DNA of 64,000 nt from Streptomyces sp. CB02959 (GCF_002803155.1 NZ_NNBP01000003.1:310001-374000), one strand, 5' to 3'; positions 1 to 8,843 are shown, counted from the first letter of the stretch. Notes: generated by a model not told the origin, from the sequence alone. Made by a program: numbers and translations.

Positions 1-2
1 TC

Positions 3-125
3 GGCGACCGCGGCCATCTGAGCGCCGTCGACGGCAGCCAGGGCGCCCCGCTCGACCCCGACGTCCAGACCAAGCAGGACGATGCCGACTCCGACGATCG
101 GCGGGGCGACGGCTCGACCGCCTAG
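3..125 (+). CDS. C-terminal end of an unidentified protein (5' truncated by the window)
   Basis: The frame beginning at base 3 stays open to a TAG at 123-125 and gives about 40 residues of hydrophilic, Asp-rich tail ending GDGSTA. Only the tail is present, so no domain can be recognised and no function is assigned. It converges on the LysR gene, and a perfect hairpin lies between the two. The codon pattern fits the neighbouring GC-rich genes, but the call rests on an open frame and on the terminator behind it. Confidence 0.45.
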   Translation, partial: GDRGHLSAVDGSQGAPLDPDVQTKQDDADSDDRRGDGSTA

Positions 126-174
126 GACCCGTCCGGCCCTGCTCCACCGGACAGGGCCTGCCCCCGGCCGCACC

Positions 175-215
175 GCCACCGGGCCGCGCCCCGCACCAGG
201 GCGCGGCCCGGTGGC
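175..215. terminator. Bidirectional hairpin between convergent genes
   Basis: Perfect 17-bp arms at 175-191 and 199-215 enclose a 7-base loop. It sits between the gene ending at 125 and the LysR gene ending at 244, so it can serve both. There is no clear T-tract, which is common for Streptomyces terminators. A smaller hairpin (135-141 with 152-158) precedes it. Confidence 0.7.
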
Positions 216-243
216 GCGTCGGCCTGAAACGGCGGCGGGCCGG

Positions 244-1164
244 TCAGGACGCCGCGGACCGGCTCCCCTCGGCGGCCAGCGGATCGGCGCGGCGGGCCAG
301 GTCCAGGAGGGCGCGCAGGGGCCGTTCGGCGACGCCGAGGCGGGGGTGCCACTGGGCGACGATGCTGACCGGGCGGAGCGGTTCGACGAGCCGGAGCGCG
401 ACCAGCTCGCCCTGCTCCAGCTCCCGGGCCACCGCCAGCGCCGGCAGCAGCGAGATGCCCTGGCCGTGGCCGGTCAGCCGGAGCAGCGCGGACAGCGAGC
501 CGGTGACCGTCGCCAGCTGCGCCCCGGCGAGCAGGTCCCGCCCCAGGCCGTCGACCAGCATCTCGGAGGTGCAGCCGGGCTCGGCGACCAGGAACGCGCA
601 GTCCAGCAGCTGCTCCGGCAGCACCCGCTCCTGCCGGGCCAGCGGATGGGCGGGGCCGGCCACCAGCACCGTGCGGTCGTGGCCGACGACGGCGTGCGGG
701 CCGGCCGCCCGCCGCCCGTTGTCGTACTGGAACACCACGTCCAGTTCGCCCGCGGCGAAGGCCCGGTGCACCCGGGCGCGGTTGCCGACCGTCAGCTCGA
801 CCTCGGCGCTCGTACCGGGCCCGGCCGCGCCGTACTCCAGGGCCGCCAGCACCTCCGGCATCCAGGCGTGCGCCAGCGACTCCTGGGCGCCGATCCGCAG
901 CCGGGGGCGTTCGCCGCGGGCGGCCCGGCGCATCCGCTCCTCCAGTTCCAGCGCCTCGCGGGCGTGCGGCAGCAGCCGGCGGCCGGCGTCGGTGAGCGTG
1001 GCGCCACTGCCGGCGCGCACCAGGACCGTGGCGTCCAACTCCGCCTCCAGGCGTTTGAGTTGGGCGCTCACACTGGACTGGGCGTAGCCCAACTCCTGGG
1101 CGGCGGCGGAGATTCCGCCGTGGTCGGCGACGGCGACGAAGGCACGGAGGTAGCGTGAATCCAC
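244..1164 (-). CDS. LysR-family transcriptional regulator
   Basis: A 306-residue protein of normal LysR length. The N-terminal winged HTH (about residues 1-60) contains the typical run [20 protein letters not shown]. The rest fits the periplasmic-binding-like effector domain. I start it at the GTG at 1164-1162, because the protein then begins VDSRYLRAF exactly where LysR proteins begin; the frame stays open upstream but reads low-complexity shadow sequence. It is divergent from an MFS exporter 93 bp away with a LysR-type box between them, so it probably controls that exporter. The effector is unknown. Confidence 0.9.
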   Translation of the reverse strand: MDSRYLRAFVAVADHGGISAAAQELGYAQSSVSAQLKRLEAELDATVLVRAGSGATLTDAGRRLLPHAREALELEERMRRAARGERPRLRIGAQESLAHAWMPEVLAALEYGAAGPGTSAEVELTVGNRARVHRAFAAGELDVVFQYDNGRRAAGPHAVVGHDRTVLVAGPAHPLARQERVLPEQLLDCAFLVAEPGCTSEMLVDGLGRDLLAGAQLATVTGSLSALLRLTGHGQGISLLPALAVARELEQGELVALRLVEPLRPVSIVAQWHPRLGVAERPLRALLDLARRADPLAAEGSRSAAS

Positions 1165-1184
1165 TTCGCAAGGATGCCACCGGC

Positions 1185-1201
1185 CATCGAACTTGCCGAT
1201 G
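1185..1201. promoter_or_regulatory. LysR-type operator (CATCG-N7-CGATG)
   Basis: An interrupted palindrome CATCG-N7-CGATG lies 20 bases upstream of the LysR start and about 56 bases upstream of the MFS start. It contains the T-N11-A spacing expected of LysR boxes. Assignment rests on symmetry and on its position between a regulator and its divergent neighbour. Confidence 0.55.
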
Positions 1202-1257
1202 GGGATATCGGAAGTGCGGCGTCGCCGACCGGCCCGCCTCCGGGCCACCGTGCTGCC

Positions 1258-2636
1258 ATGACCACCGACACCCGCGCGCCGGCCGCCGGCGCCACCGCAC
1301 CGGCACCCGCCCGGTCCCGGCTCGCGTTCGCCGGCATCGCCACCGGCAACCTGCTCGTCCTCCTCGACACCACCATCCTCAACGTCGCCCTCCCCGACCT
1401 GCGGGATTCGCTTCACCCGGCCGCCGCCGCGCTGCCCTGGACGGTCGACGCCTACACCGTCGTCTTCGCCGGACTGCTGCTCGCCGCGGGCGTGTTCGCC
1501 GACCGCTGGGGCGCGCGCCGGATGTACGCCGGGGCGCTGGTCGGCTTCGCGGTCCTGTCCGTGCTCTGCGCCGCGGCGCCCGGCGCCGGTTCGCTGATCG
1601 CCGGGCGGGCCCTGCTGGGGGCGGCCGGCGCCGGGCTGGTGCCGGCCTCGCTGGCGCTGCTCATCGCGCTCTACCCGGATCCCGCGCGGCGCACCCGCGC
1701 GATCGGCGCCTGGGCGGCGCTGAGCGGACTGGGCGCGGCGGCCGGTCCGGTGCTGGGCGGCGGTCTCGTCGAACTCGGCGGCTGGCGGCTGGTGTTCCTG
1801 GTGAACCCGCCGATCGCGCTGGCCGCGCTGCTGCTCGCCCGCCGGCTCCCGGCACCCCTCGCGCGGGCCGCCGGCGCGACCGGGCGCCCCCTGGACCGAG
1901 CCGGGCTGCTGCTGTCCACCGGGGCGCTCGGCGCGCTCACCTTCGGCCTGGTCGAGGCCGGCATCGAGGGCTGGTCCGCGCCGGCCGCCTGGGTGCCGAT
2001 CGCGGCGGCGGTCCTCGCCTTCGCCGCACTGGCCGTCGCGGAACGCCGGGCCCCAACGCCAGTCCTCCCCCGACGTTGCTGGCACTGCCCCGGGTACGGG
2101 CCGCCATGCTGGCCGCCGCGGTGTCCTGCTTCGCCTACTTCGGCGGGATGTACCTGCTCGCCCTGTGGCTGCAGCGCACCTACGCGCTCTCGCCGCTCGC
2201 CGCCGGACTGGCCTCCCTGCCCCTCACCTTCCCGGTGTGCGTGATGCCGTTCTTCACCGGGCGGCTGGTGGCCCGGCACGGCGCCCGGCCGGTGCTGCTG
2301 ACCGGGATGACCGCCACCGCGCTGGCCGGGGCGCTGCTGCTGCTCGCCGGCGGCCGGCCACCGCTCCCCCTGCTCCTGGTGGCCGAACTGGCGCTGGCCG
2401 CCGCGGGCACCCTCTCCATCCCCGGCGCCGCCGCCGAGATGGCCGTCGCCGCACCGACCGAGCTGGCCGGCACCGCACAGGGCGCCCTCAACGGGATCCG
2501 GCAGGCGGGCTCGGCGCTGGGCGTCGCGGTCCTGGGCACCATGGGCGGGCTGCCGGACGCGGGCGGGGTACTCGTCGTCGCCGGCCTCGCCGCGGTCGTG
2601 CTGATCTCCCGCGCGGGCGCCCCGGCCCGCCGGTGA
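1258..2636 (+). pseudogene. MFS exporter (DHA2-type), frameshifted
   Basis: The frame from ATG 1258 gives the N-terminal half of a drug:H+ antiporter-like protein: hydrophobic helices, the early motif [12 protein letters not shown] and the loop FADRWGARR. After about residue 269 that frame turns into unnatural Cys/Trp/Pro-rich sequence. The remaining helices, beginning [12 protein letters not shown], continue in the frame that ends at 2636. The break falls at a run of five C (2067-2071); a sixth C would restore one frame of about 459 residues. It is either a real inactivating deletion or a homopolymer sequencing error. The divergent LysR gene is intact. Confidence 0.85.
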
Positions 2637-2697
2637 CGGCAGCCGCCGCGCGGCCCCGGCCCGCGCCGCCTGGCACCGGCGGGCCGCAGCGGCGCAC

Positions 2698-2741
2698 AAA
2701 AAGACCCCCCCGACCGCGTTTTCGCAGGTCGGAGGGGTTTT
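2698..2741. terminator. Terminator downstream of tRNA-Ala and the MFS gene
   Basis: The arms at 2705-2715 and 2727-2737 pair with one mismatch. On the minus strand the stem is followed by five T (complement of 2698-2702), fitting the end of the tRNA-Ala transcript. On the plus strand it is followed by TTTT (2738-2741), so it may also end the MFS transcript. Confidence 0.75.
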
Positions 2742-2745
2742 GGGG

Positions 2746-2818
2746 TGGAGCCTAGGGGAGTCGAACCCCTGACATCTGCCATGCAAAGACAGCGCTCTAC
2801 CAACTGAGCTAAGGCCCC
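2746..2818 (-). tRNA. tRNA-Ala (anticodon TGC)
   Basis: Read on the minus strand, the 73-base sequence folds as a tRNA: the acceptor starts GGGGCCT and ends AGGCTCCA, the D arm contains AGCTCAGTTGGTAGAGC, and the T arm contains GGTTCGA. The anticodon loop TTTGCAT gives TGC. The acceptor has the G3-U70 wobble pair that marks tRNA-Ala. CCA is not encoded. Confidence 0.97.
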
Positions 2819-2947
2819 TTCGCCGAACAGGGTACCCGGTGTCGGGCTCCTTTCCCGACCGGGTATCGCCGCGCACCGTCGCTCTCCGTAGGATGCTTCG
2901 CGAGATTCGCGGCAGCGAAGCGCGATCGGGGATACAGGGGAGATGGC

Positions 2948-3496
2948 ATGGATGCAGCACAACAGGAAGCCACCGCGCGGGCCCGGGAGCTCCAGCGCAG
3001 TTGGTACGGAGAACCTCTGGGCGCGCTCTTCCGCCGTCTCATCGACGATCTCGGGCTGAACCAGGCCCGGCTGGCCGCGGTACTCGGCCTGTCCGCCCCG
3101 ATGTTGTCCCAGCTGATGAGCGGCCAGCGCGCGAAGATAGGCAACCCGGCGGTGGTCCAGCGGGTGCAGGCGCTGCAGGAGCTGGCCGGTCAGGTCGCGG
3201 ACGGCAGCGTCAGCGCCGCCGAGGCCACCGACCGGATGGAAGAGATCAAGAAGACGGCGGGCGGGTCGGTGCTGAACAACACCACCCAGACCACGTCGTC
3301 GACCGGCGCCACCACGGTGCGCCGGGTGGTGCGGGAGATCCAGTCGCTGCTGCGGTCGGTCTCCGACGCCGGCGAGATCATCGACGCGGCGAACAGCCTC
3401 GCCGCCACCCACCCCGAACTGGCAGAGTTCCTCCGGGTCTACGGTGCCGGCCGCACCGCCGACGCCGTCTCCCACTACGAGTCGCACCAGAGCTGA
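2948..3496 (+). CDS. Helix-turn-helix DNA-binding protein
   Basis: A 182-residue protein with a Cro/CI-type HTH at about residues 25-65 (LGLNQARLAAVLGLSAPMLS). A central Thr/Ser-rich linker follows, then a helical C-terminal half. The ATG at 2948 follows a GGGGAGA ribosome site at 2937-2943. It lies 66 bp before a Ser/Thr kinase on the same strand. Co-transcription and phosphorylation by that kinase are reasonable guesses; TTQTTSSTGATT is a possible target stretch. DNA target and role are unknown. Confidence 0.85.
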   Translation: MDAAQQEATARARELQRSWYGEPLGALFRRLIDDLGLNQARLAAVLGLSAPMLSQLMSGQRAKIGNPAVVQRVQALQELAGQVADGSVSAAEATDRMEEIKKTAGGSVLNNTTQTTSSTGATTVRRVVREIQSLLRSVSDAGEIIDAANSLAATHPELAEFLRVYGAGRTADAVSHYESHQS

Positions 3497-3562
3497 CCAA
3501 TCGCGGGCGGCCGCAAAGGAGTTGGCCGCAGGGAGTCGTGATCCAGAAGCGGACGGGGCGCA

Positions 3563-4984
3563 ATGGGTGAGATCTTCGCCGGTCGGTACGAGCTCGTGGA
3601 CCCGATCGGTCGGGGCGGGGTGGGCGCCGTCTGGCGCGCCTGGGACCACCGGCGCCGCCGCTACGTAGCGGCCAAGGTGCTGCAGCAGAGCGACGCGCAC
3701 ACCCTGCTGCGCTTCGTCCGGGAGCAGGCGCTGCGGATCGACCATCCGCACGTGCTGGCCCCGGCGAGCTGGGCCGCGGACGACGACAAGGTGCTGTTCA
3801 CCATGGACCTGGTGCACGGCGGCTCGTTGGCCCATCTGACCGGGGACTACGGCCCGTTGCCGCCGCGGATGGTGTGCACGCTGATGGACCAGCTGCTGGC
3901 CGGGCTGACCGCCGTGCACGCCGAGGGCGTGGTGCACCGGGACATCAAACCGGCGAACATCCTGCTGGAGGCCACCGGCACCGGCCGCCCGCACCTGCGG
4001 CTGTCCGACTTCGGCATCGCCATGCGCAAGGGCGAGCCGCGGCTGACCGAGACCAACTACGTGGTGGGGACGCCCGGTTACTTCGCTCCGGAGCAGATGC
4101 TGGGCGCCGAGCCGGACTTCCCCGCGGACCTGTTCGCGGCCGGGCTGGTCGCGCTCAGCCTGATCACCGGCGCCAAACCGGACACCGAGGCGCTGGTCCG
4201 GCGGTTCGCGGAGCACGGCGTGCCGAACGCGCCCGACGACGTTCCGGAGCCGCTGTGGCAGGTGCTGGCGTCGCTGCTGCACCCCGATCCGGAGGCCCGG
4301 TTCAAGACCGCGACGGGGGCGCGGAAGGCGCTGCTGGCAGCGGCCGAGCTGCTGCCGGAGGCGACCATCGAGGACGAGGTCATCGAGGTCTTCGACCACA
4401 TCGGGCCGCTGCCGGCCGGATTCGCCCCGGACGGGCCGCTGCGCGGCGCACCGGGCGGCGACGCCACCGGGAGCACCACCGTGGCCGCCGCGGGGACCAC
4501 GGAGCCCACCGACAGCGGCGGGCGTCCGGCCACCGGCCCGGCCTCCTTCTCGGACACCGGGAGCTTCCACCTCGCGCCGCCGGAGCCACCCGTCCCGCCG
4601 CAGCCGAGCACTCCACCGCCCCCGGCCCCGCCGACCACCGCGCCGCCCCTGGGCACCCCGCCGCGCGGCACCGTCCCGGCTCCGCCGACCACCCCGCCCC
4701 GGACCCCGCCGCCGGTCCCGGTGTCGGTCCCGGTGCCGGCGCCGATGCCGCGGTACGAGCCGACGGCCGCGGCGCGCCCGGAGGCGTCCGCGACCCGCCC
4801 GTACACCGCCGGGCAGCCGCCGCTGCCGGCGCAGCCCCCGACCGGGGGCGTCGGGGTGCCGGCGGCGCCTCCCCCTTCCGGCCCGGTACGGAAACCGGGA
4901 CCGCCCCCGAAGGTCGCGGTCCCGGTCCTGATCGTGGCGCTGCTGTGCATCGCGGTCGGGGTGTGGGCGCTGTTCGCCGGCTGA
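3563..4984 (+). CDS. Membrane-anchored Hanks-type Ser/Thr protein kinase
   Basis: A 473-residue protein. Its kinase domain (about 8-270) has all catalytic marks: glycine loop GRGGVGAVW, ATP-binding Lys38 in AAKVL, catalytic loop HRDIKPAN with Asp127, DFG at 149-151, and an activation-loop end GTPGYFAPEQ. A long Pro/Thr-rich linker (about 300-450) leads to one C-terminal membrane helix with no extracellular sensor domain, unlike PASTA kinases such as PknB. The kinase therefore faces the cytoplasm and probably senses an intracellular or partner-borne signal. It follows the HTH gene and converges on the secreted-protein pair with only 10 bp between the stops. Confidence 0.95.
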   Translation: MGEIFAGRYELVDPIGRGGVGAVWRAWDHRRRRYVAAKVLQQSDAHTLLRFVREQALRIDHPHVLAPASWAADDDKVLFTMDLVHGGSLAHLTGDYGPLPPRMVCTLMDQLLAGLTAVHAEGVVHRDIKPANILLEATGTGRPHLRLSDFGIAMRKGEPRLTETNYVVGTPGYFAPEQMLGAEPDFPADLFAAGLVALSLITGAKPDTEALVRRFAEHGVPNAPDDVPEPLWQVLASLLHPDPEARFKTATGARKALLAAAELLPEATIEDEVIEVFDHIGPLPAGFAPDGPLRGAPGGDATGSTTVAAAGTTEPTDSGGRPATGPASFSDTGSFHLAPPEPPVPPQPSTPPPPAPPTTAPPLGTPPRGTVPAPPTTPPRTPPPVPVSVPVPAPMPRYEPTAAARPEASATRPYTAGQPPLPAQPPTGGVGVPAAPPPSGPVRKPGPPPKVAVPVLIVALLCIAVGVWALFAG

Positions 4985-4994
4985 CCAGCCGTCC

Positions 4995-6380
4995 CTAGCC
5001 GTCCCGCGGCGGTGCGGACCGGCGGGGCGACGCCTGGGTCGTCTGCTGGTCCGTGGGCAGCGCCGGGGCCGGTCGTACGGCCGGGCCCGGTCGGGCCGCG
5101 GCGGCCCGCCGCGCCAGCACCGTCCAGAGGCCCAGCCCGGCCAGCAGCACCACTCCGGCGCCGATCCCGGCGTACGCCACCAGCTTCAGGGGGCCGCCCG
5201 CCTCCTGCGCGGGCCGCCCCATGGCGTCGTCGCCGGGCGTGCGGCCGAGGTCGCCGGCCGGCGACACATAGCCGGGCCCGGCCTGCGGGGTGCCGCGGAC
5301 GTCCGCCCGGAGGGTGAGGGCGGCGCCCTGCGGGAAGGCCACCGCGGTGCGCGAGCTGAGGGTGACCGCCACGTAGTACCAGCCCGCGAAGCGCATCCCC
5401 GCGACCGCGCGGTCCGGGGCCGAGCGGTTGCCGTAGGCCACCGGCGCGGTGAACGCCCCGGCGGCGGCCGGCTTCCCCTGGTACGGGACGAAGCCGGCCT
5501 CGCCGACCGCGCCGCGCGCCGGGTTGTAGACGGCGAGGCCGAGGGCGCTGGGGACGAACTCGGTTGCGGGGGCGGTGGAGTCGGGGAGTTCCGCGCTGAG
5601 GTCGAGCCGCTGGCCCCAGTCCACCGGGACGCGGTAGAAGCGGGTCTCGCCGGGGGTGAGGTGGTCCTTCCAGACGCCCTTGCCGACCGTGGCCGCGTCG
5701 TTGAAGCCGGTGCCGCCCGAGACCTGGCGGGTGGCGGCGTCCGTGGGCGGCGCGGGCGTGGCGGAGCTCCCGCTGCCGGCGGCCGGTGGGGACGGGGGCC
5801 TGCCCTTGAGCGCGGGTTCGGTGAGGTAGCCGATCTCGACGGGCCACGGCTCGGGGCCGGAGGTCTGCGGGCCCTCGCGGCCGACCACCAGGTAGTAGGG
5901 GCCGGCGTGCCGGCAGCTCGGGACGTCCGGGCCGATCAGGCGGGCGGCGTAGTCGGCGACCGGGTAGGCGGTGCCGCCGCTGTGGAACCGCGCGGTTCCG
6001 TCCGGGCCGCAGGTGGTGCCGCCGCTGTCCTCGATCCTGACGGTCAGTCGGTCGGTGTAGTCCTCGACCTTGGTGCCCGGGCGGGGCGCGGCGACCGCCG
6101 AGAAGTAGGCGTTGCTGGTGCCGTCGAGGACGACGGCGTAGTGCTTGGTCTCGCCGCGCCGGATGGTGTCCGTGTGCTGCCCGCGGTCGAGCCGCGGGGC
6201 GTCCGCGGTGCTCGCGGCGCCCTTGACGGGGGTACCGCCGGGGGCCGTCCGGTAGGCCGGTACGCCGTCGGCCGCGGCCGCCGCTCCCGGTGCCAGAGCA
6301 GGCAGGACCAGCGCCGCCAGCGCGGCCAGCGCCGCCGGGCCCCGGCGCCCGGCCGTGCGGTGCGTCCTCGCGTGCCTCAC
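4995..6380 (-). CDS. Secreted, C-terminally anchored protein paired with the VWA protein
   Basis: A 461-residue protein starting at a GTG (6380-6378) whose bases overlap the stop of the upstream VWA gene as GTGA, indicating translational coupling. It has a signal peptide (about 1-38, LAALAALVLPALAPGAAAAA), a large extracellular region and a C-terminal helix followed by basic residues (about 405-430, then RRAAAARP). Its middle shares the pattern VSGGTGFNDA-WYKVPV/FYRVPVDWGQ with the second half of the VWA protein, so the two are distant paralogues that lost or gained the VWA domain. Function is unknown; it is probably a surface partner of the VWA protein. Confidence 0.75.
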   Translation of the reverse strand: MRHARTHRTAGRRGPAALAALAALVLPALAPGAAAAADGVPAYRTAPGGTPVKGAASTADAPRLDRGQHTDTIRRGETKHYAVVLDGTSNAYFSAVAAPRPGTKVEDYTDRLTVRIEDSGGTTCGPDGTARFHSGGTAYPVADYAARLIGPDVPSCRHAGPYYLVVGREGPQTSGPEPWPVEIGYLTEPALKGRPPSPPAAGSGSSATPAPPTDAATRQVSGGTGFNDAATVGKGVWKDHLTPGETRFYRVPVDWGQRLDLSAELPDSTAPATEFVPSALGLAVYNPARGAVGEAGFVPYQGKPAAAGAFTAPVAYGNRSAPDRAVAGMRFAGWYYVAVTLSSRTAVAFPQGAALTLRADVRGTPQAGPGYVSPAGDLGRTPGDDAMGRPAQEAGGPLKLVAYAGIGAGVVLLAGLGLWTVLARRAAAARPGPAVRPAPALPTDQQTTQASPRRSAPPRDG

Positions 6381-8326
6381 CGGCTGCCCGCACCGCCCGG
6401 CCCCGGCTTCCGGCGGGCCAGGACGTACGACAGCCCGAGCCCGGCCAGCAGCAGGACGCCGACCCCGCCGACCGAGACCCCGGCGACCCGGATCGCGGGC
6501 CAGCCGCCCGCGGTGCCGGTGGCCGCCGGACCCGAACCGCCGTCGGGCGCCTCGCCCTTGACGGCCACCGCACCGGCCTCCGGTCCGGCCTTGGCCTGGC
6601 CCAGGACGGCGACCCGCAGCACCACACCGATCTGCGGGTTCTCCGCGATCTGGGCCGTCCTGGCCCCGAGCGTGACCGCGATGTAGAAGTCGCCCTTGGC
6701 ATGGACGGGGATGACGTTGGGGTGCGTCTCGTAGCGGTTGGTCCAGGAAACCGGCACCGTCCCCATGCTCAGCGAGGCCGGCCGCCCGTTGTACGGCACC
6801 TGCGGGGTGAAGACCCCGGTCCCGCTGCCGACCGGAGCCCGGAACGGCGTATAGACCTGGGTGCCGCCGAACGAGGTGCGGGAGCTCTGGCCGGCCCGCG
6901 GCTCGTTGGCGAACTCCACGTCGTAGCGCAGCTGTTGGCCCCAGCTGACCGGCACCTTGTACCAGAGCGTCTGCGCGGGCAGGATCCGGTCCCGCCAGAC
7001 CCCCGGGCCCAGCGACCGGGCGTCGTTGAAGCCAGTGCCGCCGGTGACGCCCTTGGGCGGGGTGGTGGGCAGCGTGGCGCCCTTGCCGCCCGCGCCGTAC
7101 TCCGGGGCCGACTGCGCGGGGGTGGCGCCCTTCGCCAGCGGATGTTCCACGTGAAACATCAGCTCCATCGGCCAGCGTGCGGCGTCCGATCCGGTGTCCG
7201 CGTGGCGCTCGACGACCAGCCAGTACCGACCCGCCTTGTCGCAGGTCCCGGTGCCGCTCTGCGACGGGATGCGGCTGACCCCCGAGGTCAACGGCGTGGC
7301 GCCCTCCCGCTGGCCGAACATCGCGGTGGAGGACTGGCAACTGCCGTCCGCGCCGTACGCGATCTGGGTGCGCAGGGTGTCGAGGGAGTCGATCGCCGCG
7401 CCGGACGGCGGCACCACGGTGGCGGAGAAGTCGGCCACCGAGGCGGCGTCCAGATCGACGGCGTAGTACCGCTTCTCGTTGGGGCCGATGCTGTCCAGGT
7501 ACTGCCCGGGACCGACGACCGGCGCCCCCTTCCGGTCGTCCGTCCCGTTGACCTGGGTGCCGCGGAACCGGTAGCCGGCCGCGGAGAGTTGACCCGCGCG
7601 CTGCAGCTGACGGGCGAGCGACCGGGCGTCAGGAGCGTCGTAGTACTGGCCGTTGCCGGACTTGGCGATGCACTCCAGTTGGCTGCGGGCCGTGCCGGCC
7701 ACCTGGAAGCCGACGACGTCGATGTGCAGATCGACGCCGGACGAGGCGAGTTGCGAGGCGACCTGGCAGGGCTGCGGGGTCCGGCAGGTGTTCTCGCCGT
7801 CGGAGACCAGCACAATGGTCCGCTTGCCGATCGCACCGGCGGCCGGTTTGGGGAGGTCCTGGGCGGCCTTGGCCAGGGAGAGCCCGATGGGGGTGTCGCC
7901 CTTGGGGGTCAGGCCCGCGACGGCCTGCTTGAGACCGGCCCGGTCCAGCGGGGCGACGGGCCGGGCGAGCCGGGTGTCGTCGCAGCCCTTGGGCTTGTCC
8001 GCGCCGTAGACCCGCAGTCCGGTGGGGTAGCCCTCGGGCAGGGCGTCGACGACGGTGCCGACGGCTTTGCGGGCGGCGGCGATGCGGGTACTTCCGGCCC
8101 CGTCGCTGCCGGCCATCGAGCCGGAGGAGTCGAGGACCATCACCAGTCCGCTGCCCTCGGCGGAGGGTGCCGCCCGCGGGGCCGCCGCGGCGGGCAGCGC
8201 CGCCACGGCCGGCAGCACGCCCATGGCCAGGGCCAGCAACGCCCTCCCCCAAGCCCTCGACTTCGTTCGAGCGGGAGGCACCCCCACGTCCAGCGCCACC
8301 GCCCCCCTGCGTGGTGGTCGTGCCAT
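6377..8326 (-). CDS. Secreted von Willebrand factor A domain protein, membrane-anchored
   Basis: A 649-residue protein from ATG 8326. A long signal peptide (about 1-50) precedes a VWA domain (about 60-240). The metal-binding MIDAS motif is DSSGS (D66, S68, S70), with further likely ligands in LTPKGDTP and LVSDGEN. A long extracellular region follows, then a C-terminal helix and a basic tail (SYVLARRKPGPGG). It is coupled to the downstream paralogue by a GTGA overlap. VWA domains usually mediate protein-protein contact, so an adhesion or assembly role at the cell surface is likely, but the ligand is unknown. The gene carries a dispersed repeat in its signal-peptide region and a decayed parS. 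Confidence 0.85.
   Translation of the reverse strand: MARPPRRGAVALDVGVPPARTKSRAWGRALLALAMGVLPAVAALPAAAAPRAAPSAEGSGLVMVLDSSGSMAGSDGAGSTRIAAARKAVGTVVDALPEGYPTGLRVYGADKPKGCDDTRLARPVAPLDRAGLKQAVAGLTPKGDTPIGLSLAKAAQDLPKPAAGAIGKRTIVLVSDGENTCRTPQPCQVASQLASSGVDLHIDVVGFQVAGTARSQLECIAKSGNGQYYDAPDARSLARQLQRAGQLSAAGYRFRGTQVNGTDDRKGAPVVGPGQYLDSIGPNEKRYYAVDLDAASVADFSATVVPPSGAAIDSLDTLRTQIAYGADGSCQSSTAMFGQREGATPLTSGVSRIPSQSGTGTCDKAGRYWLVVERHADTGSDAARWPMELMFHVEHPLAKGATPAQSAPEYGAGGKGATLPTTPPKGVTGGTGFNDARSLGPGVWRDRILPAQTLWYKVPVSWGQQLRYDVEFANEPRAGQSSRTSFGGTQVYTPFRAPVGSGTGVFTPQVPYNGRPASLSMGTVPVSWTNRYETHPNVIPVHAKGDFYIAVTLGARTAQIAENPQIGVVLRVAVLGQAKAGPEAGAVAVKGEAPDGGSGPAATGTAGGWPAIRVAGVSVGGVGVLLLAGLGLSYVLARRKPGPGGAGSR
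7144..7157. other. Decayed parS site (one mismatch)
   Basis: GTTCCACGTGAAAC differs from parS at one base. The flanks GAT/ATC remain symmetric, as around the perfect site at 28913. It lies in the VWA gene and is read there as MFHVEH on the minus strand. Confidence 0.6.
8244..8287. repeat. Hairpin-forming dispersed element inside the VWA coding region
   Basis: The stretch has the layout CCTCCC-N6-CCTCGA-N6-TCGAG-N-GGGAGG and runs on to CACCCCCAC. It resembles a short GC-rich element, with a CTCGA/TCGAG core flanked by C-runs and G-runs, that I recall as frequent between Streptomyces genes. Here it is in frame in the signal-peptide n-region and encodes roughly GVPPARTKSRAWG. Only one copy is visible in this window. 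Confidence 0.5.
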
Positions 8327-8512
8327 GCCCTCGTCCCCCTCGCGTCCGCCGGTCACAGCCCGGACATCGACTTCACGGCCAGCAACTTTGCCGCTGCAAC
8401 CCATCAATGTGCGATAGCAAACTCAGGGGCCCCCGCCCGCCCCCGACACGTACGAAACCCCGGTCGCCCTTGGGCAACCGGGGTCCATACGAACTGTGCT
8501 GTGCGTGTGGTC

Positions 8513-8647
8513 TCACACACCCGAACCTGCGGGCACGGAGTCGGTCGCCTCCGTCCACAGATCCTGCTCGGCGCGATCCGCCTGGATCTGGCGGTACACG
8601 AGGAGCCCGCCGATGGCGGCCAGTGCGACCAGGAGAAGCTTCTTCAC
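8513..8647 (-). CDS. DLW-39 family small membrane protein
   Basis: A 44-residue protein beginning at GTG 8647-8645 with VKKLLLVALAAIGGLL, one membrane helix. It ends with the family signature DLWTEATD. This family of about 40 residues is found next to gyrA and tRNA-Ile in Streptomyces; its function is not known. A longer reading start is possible at 8704, but the family start and length fit the GTG. Confidence 0.85.
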   Translation of the reverse strand: MKKLLLVALAAIGGLLVYRQIQADRAEQDLWTEATDSVPAGSGV

Positions 8648-8843
8648 CGCGCGACCTCGTCTTTCGTTGACGTAGGGGACCCTATGTCGGCCGATGATAC
8701 ACACCGGCCGATACCGATCGGTTATCTAGCCCGCACTCGGCAACGCCCCGTCCAGAGGCGCCGAACGGGCCCAACTCCCGCCCCTTCACAACGAATCGCA
8801 CCCGACGTCCGTTCCCACCCCCCGACGGACCACCGCCGCCGGC

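Noticed and set aside
1155..2636. A single intact 493-residue protein in the frame from 1155
   Set aside because: The first two thirds of that frame are Arg/Pro-rich shadow sequence; the real MFS N-terminus is in the other frame, so a frameshift explains the data better.
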